DNA from: Dermacentor variabilis
Taxonomy: Eukaryota; Arthropoda; Arachnida; Ixodida; Ixodidae
DNA length: 64,000 bases
NCBI RefSeq assembly: GCF_050947875.1
Contig: NC_134570.1
Location: 103,340,122-103,404,121, forward strand
Direction: 5' to 3'
Part shown: positions 12,639-24,710 of the stretch, piece by piece
Position numbering within the stretch: the first letter of the stretch is position 1
Layout: the number at the start of each line of letters is the position of its first letter
Made by a program: the position numbers and the translations under genes
The notes under the pieces: model-generated
What the model was told of the DNA's origin: nothing
The model's input: the letters and a program-made list of their open reading frames with translations, nothing else
Databases searched by the model: none

Positions 12639-13519
12639 GTACAAATACTTAGGGGTAACATTAACGAGTACGTTAACATGGGATACAGAGGGTAATACTG
12701 CGTGCCAGAAAGCGTTCAGATAGCTTGGGTTTCTGCGCACGACGCTTGCAACAGCTCCTCCTAATGCCAAGCTGCCATGCTATAAACCTCTGGTACGCCG
12801 CATTCTCGAATAGGGCAATGTTGTCTGGAACCCATACCAAGTTTACCTAATCAGCAAGTTAGAGGCAATCAAACAAGGCGCTTCGCTTCATTTATTCTAA
12901 ATTTTCTAGGAACGACAGTGTGACGTCACTGTGCCATCGCGCTGCCATACAAACACTTGAAATCTGCCTGTGCGTTGCTTCTTTCAAATTTATGTATCTG
13001 TTATATGACGATCACACTGCTTTTAATAAGAACGACCATGTCAAACCACTCTATCTGTACTCGTCTAGAATAAATCATATCAAGTGTATCAGGCCATTAA
13101 TGACACTCTGCGACACTTACAAATACTATTTTTTTCCTGCTTCTCATAGAAAGATGGAACTATCTTCCACTTGCTTACATGAATGTTAAGTGTTTGAAGG
13201 CTATCACCATTAAAATCAAAGAACTGTTTTGTGCGTAATTCCTTGAAATTTCTACGCTACTAGATCACTAAATTCGTTCCTATACTGTTTTGTATGTGTG
13301 TAACACTGAGTCATGTGAACTCAAATTTTCCTTGTTTTTTTTTACGAAATATATAGACAACTTTGTCGCGTAATACATACTGGCGAAGTGTTATTGCTAT
13401 TCTTTATGCGTATTCTTACATTGTATTGACAATTATAATTATGAACTTAGTGTTCACTCCTGTAAGAGCCTGCTAAAGCTCATAATACCCAATAAATAAA
13501 AACTAAAACTTCATTGGTG

Positions 13520-14900
13520 GTTGGTGGCCCCAATATCCATTACTGAGTTAACTGGTATAAGAATAATATAGGAAGAGGAAAATGGTGCGCAATTAACTTT
13601 TGTCAGTAAGAACTTTATCTCATTTGTTGCCTTCCTTCATTAATGACAAGTTCGCCAGGGCAACTAGTTGCCACCTGTTTGTATAGGGATCGCTCCTGTA
13701 ATGCACTTCGCTACTACGGACAACAGGCCCCTTTGCACAAATCCTTTCGACAGCGGACCTAGAAGGCAACTCGGTGGAGCAGCCTATAGGTAACAAAGTA
13801 TATTGTGCATATTGTTTGAACGCTGTATAGTTCGGACGCTTTCACTTAATGTAGGCCAATAACTTTTGAACCGAGTAAGGATACAGTCATAGTTTCTGAA
13901 TAATCGGGAGGCCTTCGTAAGTACAGCAGACGGGTGTAGTTAAGAAGCGGCAAAACATTGAATTGAAGCGTAATGACAAGACGATTCATATTCTCCAGGA
14001 ACCTGAAGTGAGCGCGTTCTGTTTTTACTGTTTTTACTACATATGCCTATAGCGACGAATTCTCCGAATAAAAAAAAATCTCAATATTGCATTTCGAGGC
14101 AGGCGTGCGTAGCAGAATGGCCTTGACTGTCTTTTCCCAATAGGCTCTCTTTCCTGAATGTGATCAGGGGTAAAGTCACCGTGTCTTCCAGTTCGATTGC
14201 CTTTATATTACAGGTAGTTCGAAATTTTTACCATTATATATATTTGGTTCTGCAGATAACTTTAAAATAAGACATATTTTCTTGTGCACTTTATTTGCCT
14301 TCGTTGTCCCTTTCATATGCGTCTGACATCCTATTCATTTGTGTTCTTTACATGAGCAAGCATGCGCACACACAAGCATAATGTTACACGTAAACACACA
14401 TACGGGCACTCACTCACGCACCGACATATGAAAACAAGTTTGCACCTTGCACAGCAACTTACGGAAAGTAGCGGTCGACCATATGCAATGACTACCTCGT
14501 TAGATAGTATTTCTTGAAATCATGTTGACAGCCCTAACCGGGTTGCTACTTGACCACGGCTATCGATTGGCGTTTGCCTTCATTTTCTGTAATTTGTGGC
14601 TTATTGCATCGATGCGCACTGGTAGTGGTTGTAGCTCTACAATGTGGATATTTGCCGACTCTGCCAGTATCATGTCTACAAACTATCTTTAAAAACAAAT
14701 AAGAAGCGCAGGTGCCCCTACCTCAAACTTTTAAGTATGATTGACTGCAAAAAACAAACGCAAACATGATCAAAATCTGGAACACTTTAAAAAAACGAAA
14801 AAGAAACTACTCGTTTTTATTGGAAAAGGGACGCAAATTGACGCACACACAGTCGAAGACTAGACGGGAACGTTCTTTTTCTTGGTGTATTCAAACAGGC
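13520..14900. other. no supported gene
   Basis: Short open frames only, no repeat family recognised. A stretch rich in CACACA/ACACAC words lies near 14370-14420. Confidence 0.4.
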
Positions 14901-14939
14901 TCCGCGATATACGACTTGAACAAATACTAGTGACACCAC

Positions 14940-15150
14940 TGCAGCTAAATCAAATGAGTACAGAATGACAGCAGTCAGTTTATATATTTACAGCTTTATA
15001 CGATCGAAGCCGATAACCCATGAGATAGCTTTCAGATGCAACAAATCAAGCTGTTTTCAAGGCAAATTACACGCTCTATCAGTCACTGTTTGTGCCCTGC
15101 TGATTCTCCAAGCGTCTTCCTAAATTTAGAACTCCACAATCTTCCAGGTA
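14940..15150 (+). repeat. segment duplicated near 27.96 kb
   Basis: Shares an ordered series of words with 27961-28180: GTGACACC(A/G)C, GCAGCYAAATCA, AGAATGACRG, AACSCATGAGAT and GCAACAAATCA...GTTTTC. The match is moderate. It may be the distal upstream part of the duplication unit carrying gene 2, with the 28 kb copy belonging to gene 3's unit. Confidence 0.4.
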
Positions 15151-15159
15151 CCTACGGAG

Positions 15160-16400
15160 AGAATTTCGGAAACGTGTTTTATTATTTAATTATGGAGCTT
15201 AAGGTCCCGAAACTGAACAGCAGGTTATGGGGGATGCCTTAGATGAGGGTTCCGGTAAAATTTTGGACAACATGGTTCCTTTGAGGTGCACCTAAATCTG
15301 AGTATACAAACGTTTTTGTATTTCGCTAGCATGGAAACGTTGCTGCCACATCTTGGAAACACCCGCGAACTCAGCAGCATAACGATATATATACAGCCTC
15401 GAAGTCACCGCGTTGATTCAACACTTAATTGCAGTTGGCACTGCCCTGTTCAGCAATGCTGGAGATTACTCTGCAACAAATTACTGAAGACATTAGCCAA
15501 GAAGGTCTGATGATAATATGCAGAATGCTATAGTAATGTTCAATAGCCTAATAAGAAAACGAGAGTTCACGATTAGATTTTGTAGCACATGTGGATACGT
15601 AAGGGGCATGAGCGTATAGTCACGGGTTCTTGAGACCCCCATCCGGAAAGACAATTTAGTGCCCAAAAAATTTATTAACGTAGCTTTGTTCAAATGTGAC
15701 AACCCAGTGACGTATGTCGCTCATTAAACGCTGGAAAATCGAGGTGACTCTTGCACATTGGATGCATATTACTGGCCTGAGCAACAGCACGGGGATGATC
15801 GTTGAGCCACGGCCGGTCTCTAGGGAAGCGCACGCACCCCTCCAGACCGGCCGTGGTTGAGCATGACAACCTACAACTGACTCGCAATTACATTGTAGGA
15901 AAGATGGCGGACCCGGCCAATGCTGCCAGAGCACTATGCAGTATAAGCACAGCATTTATGGCATCGCAGCAAGCGCTGAGAAAATATGGAGGCAATATGT
16001 GAAAAAATTTATAAAGTCCCATTTGAACAACCTTCGGGAGGATTGTCGAGCCGAGATGTTTCGATGCTGTCAACAAATCCGTTACGCTTGGCAAAAAACG
16101 ATGAGTTTGATCTCAATGAACTATCGGGAAAAGTGTTTCCGAATTGCACCCCAGTTAGAGCCACAAAGCTGTCGACAAACGCATCGATGTTGCGGCCGAA
16201 TCTAGTGTGATCTCGACGAACTGACCGACTATGGCAAATTGCACGTCGTTTGCTTGAAATGAAGTGAGGTCCTCGCTGTCTCCAGCATCAGACACTGGTT
16301 GCCGATATCGACAAGACATGAATAAAATTGAACGGAATGCACCTTTGCATAATACGGCTCCTGAATACTTCTTGACATGTATCACCCGCCCCCACCCTTG
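15160..16400. other. no supported gene; contains a GC-rich hairpin
   Basis: Between 15805 and 15860 the arms CCACGGCCGGTCT and AGACCGGCCGTGG form a perfect 13-bp stem around a 20-25 base loop, with partly matching outer sequence (GAGC/GCTC). No gene is supported; short overlapping frames at 15.8-16.2 kb show no domain. Confidence 0.45.
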
Positions 16401-16967
16401 TCGTTAGACTAAGAGAAAGTCGTTATCACTGAATGTGAGGCGAAGTAGTCCCTAAACATCAAAAGACAACCGAACCGAAAACACGGTTGTTCACAAATGG
16501 GTTCTTAAAGCTACATCAACAATCACGGCTATATCCAGAGGCGACAAGAAGATGCAAGTAAAATACGCGTTCAAAGCGAAATCACAGCCTGACCTCTAAC
16601 GATGAAGAGATAGCGTCTTAGTGGAAAGTTCAAGGCAGCGCAAGCTCTTCACCCGGCCTTACCCTTCAAAGAATAGTAAATACAAGTCAAGGAGTCACTG
16701 CACTCACGGTCGTCACTAATGCTGTTCCCTTTATTTATTGGAAGAAGTTATCCCCTTACCCTAGCACTGAGAATCCCACTTAGAGAAACGCGCCAGATAT
16801 GAACTCACTGCGCTGATCTATAAACCTGATCTTTCTTTCGTTCTTAAACATCGTTTCACTTTGATGGCTGAAAAGGAAAAATAATCGTAGCAACGCGGCA
16901 TTTGATACTATGTTTGGACAGTAGACGCCCGAGACGACTTTAGCGCCCAAACTGCGAAACCCGAATT

Positions 16968-16977
16968 GATATGCAAA
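16968..16977 (+). promoter_or_regulatory. conserved GATATGCAAA element upstream of gene 2
   Basis: GATATGCAAA lies 119 bp before the TATA box. The same ten bases occur 119 bp and 118 bp before the TATA boxes of genes 3 and 4. The core ATGCAAA resembles POU/octamer sites; binding is inference. Confidence 0.5.
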
Positions 16978-17086
16978 GCAGTATGTTAGACTCGGCCTAA
17001 TTTTAACCTTTCGTGCATTGGAGCTCATCACATCCCAAATAAGGTTTCAGAAAAAAAAATGCGACTCGTCTTCTTTCACGCCTAGG

Positions 17087-17094
17087 TATAAAAG
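17087..17094 (+). promoter_or_regulatory. TATA box of gene 2
   Basis: TATAAAAG, 77 bp upstream of the start codon, with a leader containing CTCCCAGAAA and CAGCC directly before the ATG. Confidence 0.85.
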
Positions 17095-17163
17095 CAGGTA
17101 CCGTATCTGTGCCCGGCATTAGCTCTTCTGAAAAACTACCAGCTCCCAGAAAACCACTCAGCC

Positions 17164-19142
17164 ATGATTGCCGTAAGTAGACACAAGTAACCTTTACCAG
17201 CGCAGTATGTGAAAATGCTACATAGTATGAGAGTAACAAGATCTATGATCGCTCGCATCGGGTGACGACTTCAGACGCTTAAGCACTCGCCTAGTTCATT
17301 TAGAAGATCACTCTGTCAAAGGTTCACGCTGTCACTTGTGGATATATTTCATAACTATAAAAGGTGACACACAAGACAAGCACCCGTGCTCGAGGCTGTT
17401 TTAGCAATGCTTTTGTCATACATCAGTACCAAGGGCAGCGTTCTCTAGCAGTGCGTGATGTTAGACTACAGTTGGCTTTTCATGTCTACTGAAACTCGAG
17501 ACACCGAGGCAAGATGAATTCATATCGAGAAATAGAGGGCCTGTAGCATGTTCCCGCCTCGCCACGGTGCCTAAATCTTGAATCCAGAATTATTACTGCT
17601 ATTTGTCTCCTGCTGCCTCGGATATGGGTAATAAACTATAATTTGACCCCGTGCAGGTCCTGTTCCTCCTTGCCGCTATCCTTGGCAATGCCATGGCCGT
17701 GTACGTCCCGACATACGGCGTACCGGTGGCCGGCTACCACGGTGTGCCAGTTGTCACGGGTGTGCACGCCGCCCCCGTGGCTGCCCTGCACACCGTCCAT
17801 CAGGCGGTGCCAGTGAGTCCCACTGTCCACAACGTGGCCACCCCGTACGGCTACCGCACAACTGGTGTTAGCTACAGCCACCGAGTCGACGCCCACCCAG
17901 CGCGCGTACGCTACGCGTATGGCCTCACGCCGTATGGCCTCAGCTACGGATACGGGCTTGGTGCCTACGGATACCCCACCGTCCTCAAGGAGTGGTGAGT
18001 TGGGGCAAACATATCCTGAATAATTGAGCTTCACGCCTTCTGGTATAAACGCGGTGATCACATACTTGATGGCAGTGCGGCTATTTTCCCTCTTACTCGC
18101 TGAACATCTTGTAGATTATTTCTGAAGGTTCTTTCTTTTTTGGTTCACTGATAGCGAAAGAGGTTGTACAGGATTAATAGTTTGCCCTAGTTGGCCTTGA
18201 AAAAATATGTGGCAAGTAATGATGCCGTTTACAAGGCCCAGGAACTATGCGAGTATTAAAACTCTGTGTGACAAGCTAGATTAAATCGCTTTCAGAACTT
18301 AAGCACAATATGTGCCTTGTGTGCCATTGAATATTCTATTGAATTTATGGCACTTCTGAATGACGAAGAAGAACGGCTATAGAGTAAATTGTCACTGCTC
18401 ATAGCAGGAAACCCACCGTTTATTTCCAATAAGAGAGCTACTTTAGCCGACGCAAGAGCAGTTTTCCAACAAGACGCCCAATAATGTGCAGATGAAATTC
18501 CCATCAATATCAAATCAAATGCCCAGCATGTCTTGGAATTTCATGAGTACCGCATCTAATCTTGAGCATAGTGTAAACACCGACCCACTCCTTAAAGTGT
18601 CCTCAGGTCAGCCTATTATGCTCAAGATGCTGACAGAGTGATGTACCTTATCCTTTTGACTTGTACAAAGAATACGGCCGTCCTAAAGAATTACTGGTAT
18701 CTAAGTGACAAAACAAAACCGACACAATTTTTGTCTTGATAGTTTTTCAGCACTCATAGATAGCTGTTTAGCACTCAATAATATTTAATTTTGGTCATTT
18801 CTTAGAAAAAAGCACATGCAGATGCTAAGGTTTAGTAATTCACAGGAAGTTATCCCAAACAAAAACTGCAAGTGCGATCAACTGCAAGTGCGAAAATGTT
18901 AGCTTTATCTACTGTAGAAATACAAAAACCGGCCTATGATTACTTTACGCGCACGTGTACTTGCGCAGTAGTCATGGTGAACTTGTTTATGCGATCCGGA
19001 GTGCATGGTGATACACAACTGCTCTTTAGCTTACTGTTCGATAAGCAGAAAATCTTGTTTCATTACTTCGTACCCTTACTGGAGCTACACAAAGTTATAA
19101 ATGTGTTTTATTTCGCGCCACGTATTTTTCTCATCTTTCAGA
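17164..19142 (+). CDS. secreted GY/PV-rich structural (cuticle-like) protein, gene 2 (three exons)
   Basis: Exons: 17164-17172 (Met-Ile-Ala, donor GTAAGT), 17657-17994 and 19142 onward, 115 residues. The signal peptide is MIAVLFLLAAILGNAMA. The mature chain runs VYVPTYGVPVAGYHGVPV, a His/Ala/Val segment with VSPTVHNVATPYGYRTTG, SYSHRVDAHP, and the Tyr/Gly-rich end YGLTPYGLSYGYGLGAYGYP-TVLKE. There are no mature cysteines. The exon 2 donor (GAG TG|GTGAGT) overlaps an apparent TGG TGA; splicing to TTTCAG|AGACAAG at 19142 makes TG+A, so the stop is split and the terminal Trp of the unspliced frame is not encoded. Compared with genes 3 and 4 it lacks one eight-residue AGYPGVPV unit, which accounts for the length difference. 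Its introns align best with those of gene 4. Confidence 0.88.
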
Positions 19143-19269
19143 GACAAGATGAAGCGTGGAGCGTGATTCTTCATCAAGACCCTTTGACAAACAACGAAAG
19201 CGAGACACTTTCATGAGTAGAGTTCTCGGGGAGATCTGTCAAGTGCCCTCGTCATTGCATAGAAAAAGA

Positions 19270-19275
19270 AATAAA
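19270..19275 (+). terminator. polyadenylation signal of gene 2
   Basis: AATAAA 128 bases after the exon 3 acceptor, followed by CAAATGCAA. Genes 3 and 4 have the same AATAAAyACATGCAA context at matching distance. Confidence 0.75.
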
Positions 19276-19688
19276 CAAATGCAACTAACGTGGCGTTCTC
19301 TTGAGCTATTATTGACATTTCCTGTCTTTTTTATCAAAACCTGGCTTAGCATATTGCCCTGTTGGAATAAATAATTTTAGCACCTATTAGGGTGAGCAGG
19401 CTACTCAAGGGAAATTGTGAATAAATTCCTGTTAGTAACGCGTAGAAGTAAAAAGATGTGTAGCTTCTTTTAAGCAAGAAATCCTTTTAGCTCTCATTGT
19501 CGGTGACCTTCAAGTGATCTTGAGCCGAAAACTGGAGCCGTTAAACGGCACTCAGGTGAGAATATCCGGGCGTCGCTGCGAGAACAAAGCGAGATCATCC
19601 AGGCAACCAGACAAAACATAAGAAAATGCGGTCTCTGCCCATCAACCCTTTCTACAGGACCGCATTCCTTGCTCTATTTACTTTCGAA

Positions 19689-19950
19689 ACAAGTTACAAA
19701 AATATTGCTTCCAAGTTCTGTGTAATGGTTGTTCACAATATTATTCAAGCTGCAACTTTTAGTTCACTGAAGTTTTATTTGTCATTTCCAACAGCGACAT
19801 TTAAAAGGCAGATACACTGCACCATACACTTGAGTTTCATCTTTCGGCGTTGAGACGGGGTTTCAACGCCAGCGGTCCATGAGTGCCGCGGCGTGGGTTT
19901 TGCGCCGCCTCCTTCAAGAGATGGCGCCACGCTGTGCGACAAGGCCAGCA
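19689..19950 (+). repeat. copy of the 3' part of an interspersed repeat (inverted at 49.62-49.91 kb)
   Basis: The reverse complement of 49620-49905 matches in order: TTACAAAAAATATTGCTT, the AGTTTTATTTGTCRTTTCCAA block, AAAAGGCAGATACA, CATCTTTCGG and GAGAYSGGGTT. It seems to be the same family whose longer copies lie at 24.7-26.8 kb (+) and 49.6-51.8 kb (-). Confidence 0.65.
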
Positions 19951-19959
19951 GTGTCAAGC

Positions 19960-21580
19960 GCGCCGCGGATTGTTTTGAAATGGCTTTGTATAATCGTCGT
20001 AATTATTGCAACCAATCCGCTTTGCCGGTAGTCATTTTATGCTTACATCTACTGTCGATTACGGGAGAGCCATCATTTCTTTCTTAGCACAGTGCACATT
20101 AACCGAGTTTTTCAATGGCAACTTTTGCTTCGCAACGTATCAAAGTGCAAAATGCAAGACAAGCCGACAAATGAGGAAAGCCTGAACTTGGCACCAGATT
20201 TTGATTCTATAAGAACCTTATGAGTAGTGTGAACGATGCACAAGGGTGCAATCCCAAAGTCCGTGTTATACCACTACATTTTGCGCAAAGCCAAGAGGAT
20301 ATTTTATACTGTTTGTTTTACCTGGTCCTCCAACTGTAGGTACCCTCAGCATTTCATAACTGTGTCGACTCAAAAATAAAGCAGTAGTATCATCAAAGAC
20401 GGGAATCCACTTTCGTTCTCCTTTACCCCACCCCATCAATGACAATGGTGCATTCTCTAGAGTTCTGAGGTAATGCGAAAAAAAAATAATGGTGAGTAAG
20501 AAGTAAAAGAGAGATAATTGCCTAACTTTATTCAACAGGCGACAGAAAGCAATGAATATGAAGAGCGGCAGCAGATCTGTCAAGCCGACTCGTTTTTCAA
20601 AGCAGTGTAAGCGAACAAGACCTTCACTGCGATCTCACGAAACCTCCTCCATAATGAAGCTACATGGCCTGATCACCTTTGACATAAAAAACGAAATTCG
20701 CTGGAATTCGCGAAATTCGTATTTTCCTGTCTCCCTTTGTTTCGGGCCTATTTAATAAAATTTGCACAGACTCCACGCGCTGTGGGAAGTGACGTTATAC
20801 GAAGCATTTTTGCAGGCAGCTGGCTATGCAGAGTTTTTGAAGTTTCCACAACGCGTTACCGGGTTGGTCAATGTGTTTGTACAAATACAGTATTTGTATA
20901 AGTGACACGAGTACAGCGAACAAGAATTAACGAGGGAGTAGTGCGTGTGACGACAGCGGAAGACGACGACGGTTGTAACGACAATTGCGGGATTTCTAAG
21001 AATGAACGAATGGATGTCACGGAGTGGCTTGGAGGTGTGAGATTGGTAAGAAATGTAAAAAATTCAATGCTCACGGATGGCAGCACGTAGTGTCACTCGG
21101 AGGACACAAACCGATGACTTGACGGCGATATTGTAGCACAATCCTAAAGCCTGCAGTCCTAACTAATAAAGCCATTCGGACGAGTGGGGATGTACACTCC
21201 TCGCCTTGGCCGAGCCCTGATGACGCTGCCGTAGTTTATTTCGGTGCAGCAGTGTTTGATTAAGCGGCCTGGTAACGGTGAGGAAGACCGTGTAACTCTG
21301 GTGGGAGCTTCGGGAAGAACGACGGGGCGGCGCTTTGCTCTGTGGTTGTTTCGCAGTCAACTCTCGTGGAATACTTGTTATCCTCTCGTCGTTTGAACGA
21401 ATGCAACCACACCCCGGTGTTCTCTTGCGAGATACCTCGATCTTCACACCCTTGTCGCATGGCTGGAGCCCAGTTATCGCACGATAAGCAGATGCGAGAG
21501 TTGAATTACGAAGCTGGAATGACAATGCAATCACCATCACGGCATCACGAACACGAGAGTATAGTCACCGGTTCAAAATG
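19960..21580. other. no supported gene
   Basis: Part of 20100-20400 shares scattered words with 57050-57290 (downstream of gene 4), so the duplicated gene unit may reach this far. A 125-codon minus-strand open frame at 21163-21540 has no recognisable domain. Confidence 0.4.
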
Positions 21581-21584
21581 CCAG

Positions 21585-22262
21585 GCCCTACATGCATACA
21601 TGCATGACATGCATTTGTCTGATTCTTGTCATGCCTGTCATGACATTCATCGGAATCCTGTCATTGGCTTAACATATATATATATGATTATATGCATTCA
21701 TGACATTAATACCAATCATGTTATAACATGCATCTCATAATATGTCACTAAATTTCGCGCGTGCTATCCATTACCACCATGCCATCTCATTTATGACATT
21801 TATGTCATCACATTATTGTCATGTCATCCATGTCGTGACATAACTGTCATTCATGTCACGTGTATTTTTACTAAGATATTAGGACATGTAAGGCATGATT
21901 GGAACGATATGACATGCACCACATGAATAACATTACCCGTGCGTGATGATGCGATTTCATGAATGACCTAAATGACGTGAGTTGATGGCATTGTCACCGT
22001 TCCTTTGCCTGGATATGCAGCAGACTATGTACCAGGATATGTCTGACAAATTAAGACACGCGTATGACATAACAAGAATGGCGTGACATGTTAGGCGAAT
22101 ACACGCGTTGTCATAATGTCATCTCAGGGCCTACATGGCATTTAATACAATTCATAGCATGCATGTGAAGAAACGCATGTCATTCATGTAGTAAAATTTA
22201 AGGCGTATCATTTATGCAAGATCACTCACGCATATCGTCATTCATGTGCAGATATCACCAAC
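21585..22262 (+). repeat. CATGTCAT-type satellite, left part
   Basis: Dense, irregular arrays of CATGTCAT, TGACATGCAT and TCATTCATG words on both strands. It is interrupted at about 22262 by a LINE fragment and resumes at about 23100. Confidence 0.75.
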
Positions 22263-23095
22263 AGCCTAACTTTATGTCACTGCTGGACGAAGGCCTCTAC
22301 CAACGATCTCCAATTATCCGTGTCTTGCGCTAGCTCAGGATGCCAACTCGCGCTTAGAGCGTTCCTAATTTCATCACCGACGTATTTTTCTACCGCCCGC
22401 GACTGCGCTCCCCTTGCCTTGGCACCCACTATCTAATTCTACTGGCCCACTAGTTATCTGCCCTATGTATTATATGTCCCACGCAACTCCATTTTTTTTC
22501 TCCTAATGTCAACTAATCCCAGTTTGCTCTCTGATCCCCACTGCTCTCTTCCTGTGACTTAACGTTACGCCTAAAATTGTACGTTCCATCGCTTCTTACG
22601 GGGTCCTTAACTTGTGCTCGAGCTTCGTTGTTAAGCTACAAGTTTTTGCCACATATTATAGAACCATAGTTGGTGAAAATTATTCCTGAGTCCCTCACCA
22701 CGGCGTGCCTTATAATCAGATTATGGTTTTCGCACGTACAACCCCAGAATTTATTTTTTAATATGTGAGCATCGGCAGAATGTAACGAATGTTATGCCCT
22801 TCCTTTGAACGACATTGGTATGCTCCAAGCCAGTATTTGGTAATGCCTGCCGTGTGCACTCCTGCCAATTGTTTTTGTGTAAATTTCCTTCTTATCGTTC
22901 GCGTTTCCTTTGAGTAATTAACCTTGATAAGCGTACTGCTGTACAGGCTCTACCGGCTAACTGGCTATCAGGAATTCTTGTTTTCTTGGCAGGCTGTTCA
23001 ACATTACCTTCGTATTCTGCATAATATTCTTCTGCTCCACTTTCGCAATTTCTTGGTTAAGGTCCTCCACCATTTTTGCAAGCCATCATTTTATA
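22262..23095 (-). mobile_element. RTE-like LINE fragment (reverse transcriptase C-terminal part)
   Basis: On the minus strand, starting near 23090, the frame reads MVEDLNQEIAKVEQKNIM and then KVMLNSLPRKQEFLIAS, a typical stretch C-terminal to the YADD box of RTE-type reverse transcriptases in arthropods. Downstream minus-strand sequence continues in broken frames to the plus-strand word TCACTGCTGGACGAAGGCCT at about 22276, which is the usual end of this family's open frame. The piece lies inside the CATGTCAT satellite and is itself split by a SINE fragment near 22.65-22.77 kb. It is non-functional. Confidence 0.75.
22654..22765 (+). mobile_element. 3' fragment of a Ruka-like SINE inserted in the LINE
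   Basis: The words GAGTCCCTCACCACGGCG, TGCCTTATAATCAGATTATG and GGTTTTCGCACGTACAACCC match the body of the complete minus-strand SINE at 42 kb. Flanking ACATAT and ATATGT words may be remnants of the insertion site in the LINE. Confidence 0.7.
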
Positions 23096-23099
23096 TATC

Positions 23100-23735
23100 C
23101 AGATATATATCGAGTTAAAGAAACGACCTCGATGGTACGCACCATTCATACCATTTATAGCATGACACGCACGCAATGAAAAGCGTGTGATCTCATTGAT
23201 GTCCAGACACGAGATGCCGATGCCTGTCTTGTCCTCATGTCATGTCATCCATATCAGGCCATGCATGCATGTCATTCATATCTTCAACTATATCGCGTTA
23301 AAGAAACGACAACGACATCATGTCATCCATACTGTTTGTGTCATGGCAGACATGCCACGACAAGGATGTGATGTCATGAAATGGATGGTACATGCATGTC
23401 TTGTCATTCATGACATGACGCACATGACATGTCATGCAAGCTACGTCCTTCACTTCATCAGACGCATTTCATCCATGTCATGTAATCCATGCCAGGCCAT
23501 GCGTGCATGTCGTTCATGTCCTGATATATGCCTCGCTTGAGTTAATAAACGACCACGCTGGCATATGTCATTCGTACATTTTATTTCATGACATACAAAC
23601 CACGACAAGTATGGCATAGCAATGTTGTCACGACTTGTCAATAATGATATGTATGCATACATGCCACGCCCTCCATGTCTATTCTGATATATACCCATTT
23701 GACGAAACGACCACTATGGCATCAAGACGCAGGGG
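23100..23735 (+). repeat. CATGTCAT-type satellite, right part, with higher-order units
   Basis: A GATATATA(T)CGAGTTAAAGAAACGACC-like word recurs near 23100, 23290, 23525 and 23690. It separates blocks of CATGTCAT/TTCATGTC repeats, so the array has units of roughly 165-235 bp. Confidence 0.75.
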
Positions 23736-23739
23736 GCTA

Positions 23740-24700
23740 GATAGATGGATACATTCAAATCGCTTAAAGTTAGCAAAGAATGTTTCCCATGAAAAATATT
23801 CAAGCATCCGATGGTGTGGTCGAACCTCTATCGGCAAGCACAGGTGCCCACTGCTGCAACCATTGTTATGACGTAGCTATTGGAAAGTAGAGTTTTGAGA
23901 CGCTGTGCTAGACGGCACCGCTTTCAGGATCGGGCTCAAGTCTCCTGTTCTATTCTCGTAACAGCCACAACATTGTACCAGCTTCATGATCAACCTAGGT
24001 TGAATAGCAACTCAAAGCTTAGGGTCGCCTACCACTTTCGCAACTGTTCTAACAGAAAAGTTACCTAGCCTATATTTCACTGTAGCATACAATAGCTTCC
24101 TTGCGAGTTTGTTTTTCTTTTATTTGTTTTTTTGCCAGAAATGCGCATTTGTTGCTTCTCCCGTGGCATTTTACCGACTTCATGTTGGAAATCACGTATG
24201 AGAAAGTACGGCGGTGGCAGTGAAAATTCCAGTCATTTCCCAGCGACACCTTCTTTTATGTGGTGCTAATGGGAGCCCCGAAATGACCACATCACTATTG
24301 AGTCGGTCATAACGTGCAAGCTGTGTCAGTTGACGTATCGTCATAAGAACTGCTGACAGACGCTTAGTACTTCTGAAGAGGGTGATGAGTCGCTTATACA
24401 GCTTCGCTTTCATGTAGCAGTTCTTCCCATTTGCATACATTTGCGAAAGATCTTTTCTAATCATTTCAGTGTTCTGGGCAGGCTTTAGAAATAGCTACTT
24501 CTTACACCGGGGTTCCGGGGCTCTGCACTATCCTGGGCGGGTGAATGTGGACACGTGCGTAAGTCGTGCCGTTTAGAATATCGGCAAGGAGGTTCTGAAT
24601 TCTGTGTTCTAGCGGAAGAGTCACTGCGACAAGGTATGGGCACAGAGAAATAAATTCAACAAGAGGGAACACTTTTCAAAAACTGGCAACAGGAAACACG
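23740..24700. other. no supported gene
   Basis: Only short open frames; no repeat family recognised. Confidence 0.4.
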
Positions 24701-24710
24701 TCACGCCTAG

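Larger units (their letters stand above)
10040..13512 (+). mobile_element. degenerate non-LTR retrotransposon (Jockey/CR1-like), interrupted
   Basis: Reverse-transcriptase motifs are spread over several frames: TTYLEENNLS near 10070, AFRKGLSTVTQL near 10120, LDAIFIDFSKAFDR near 10200-10245, LLGPVLFLIYANDR near 10400, and the catalytic LRLFADDCVIYNTV near 10475 (F/YADD box). The frame breaks at 10692, where a 1.95 kb element is inserted, and resumes at 12639 with YKYLGVTLTSTLTW, RKAFR-like, LGFLRTTLATAPPN and ILE*GNVVWNPYQVY. The 3' end near 13490-13512 reads CCCAATAAATAAAAACTAAAAC, a typical LINE tail. Frameshifts and stops show that it is dead. The 5' part (ORF1 and endonuclease) was not found. 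Confidence 0.82.

Noticed and set aside
17651..17998. Reading exon 2 of genes 2-4 as single-exon genes ending in Trp-stop
   Set aside because: Would lose the Met-Ile-Ala start and place a strong GTGAGT donor over the stop; the conserved 3' exon supports splicing.
21163..21540. 125-codon minus-strand frame
   Set aside because: Arg/Ser-rich composition, no domain, no splice or start context.
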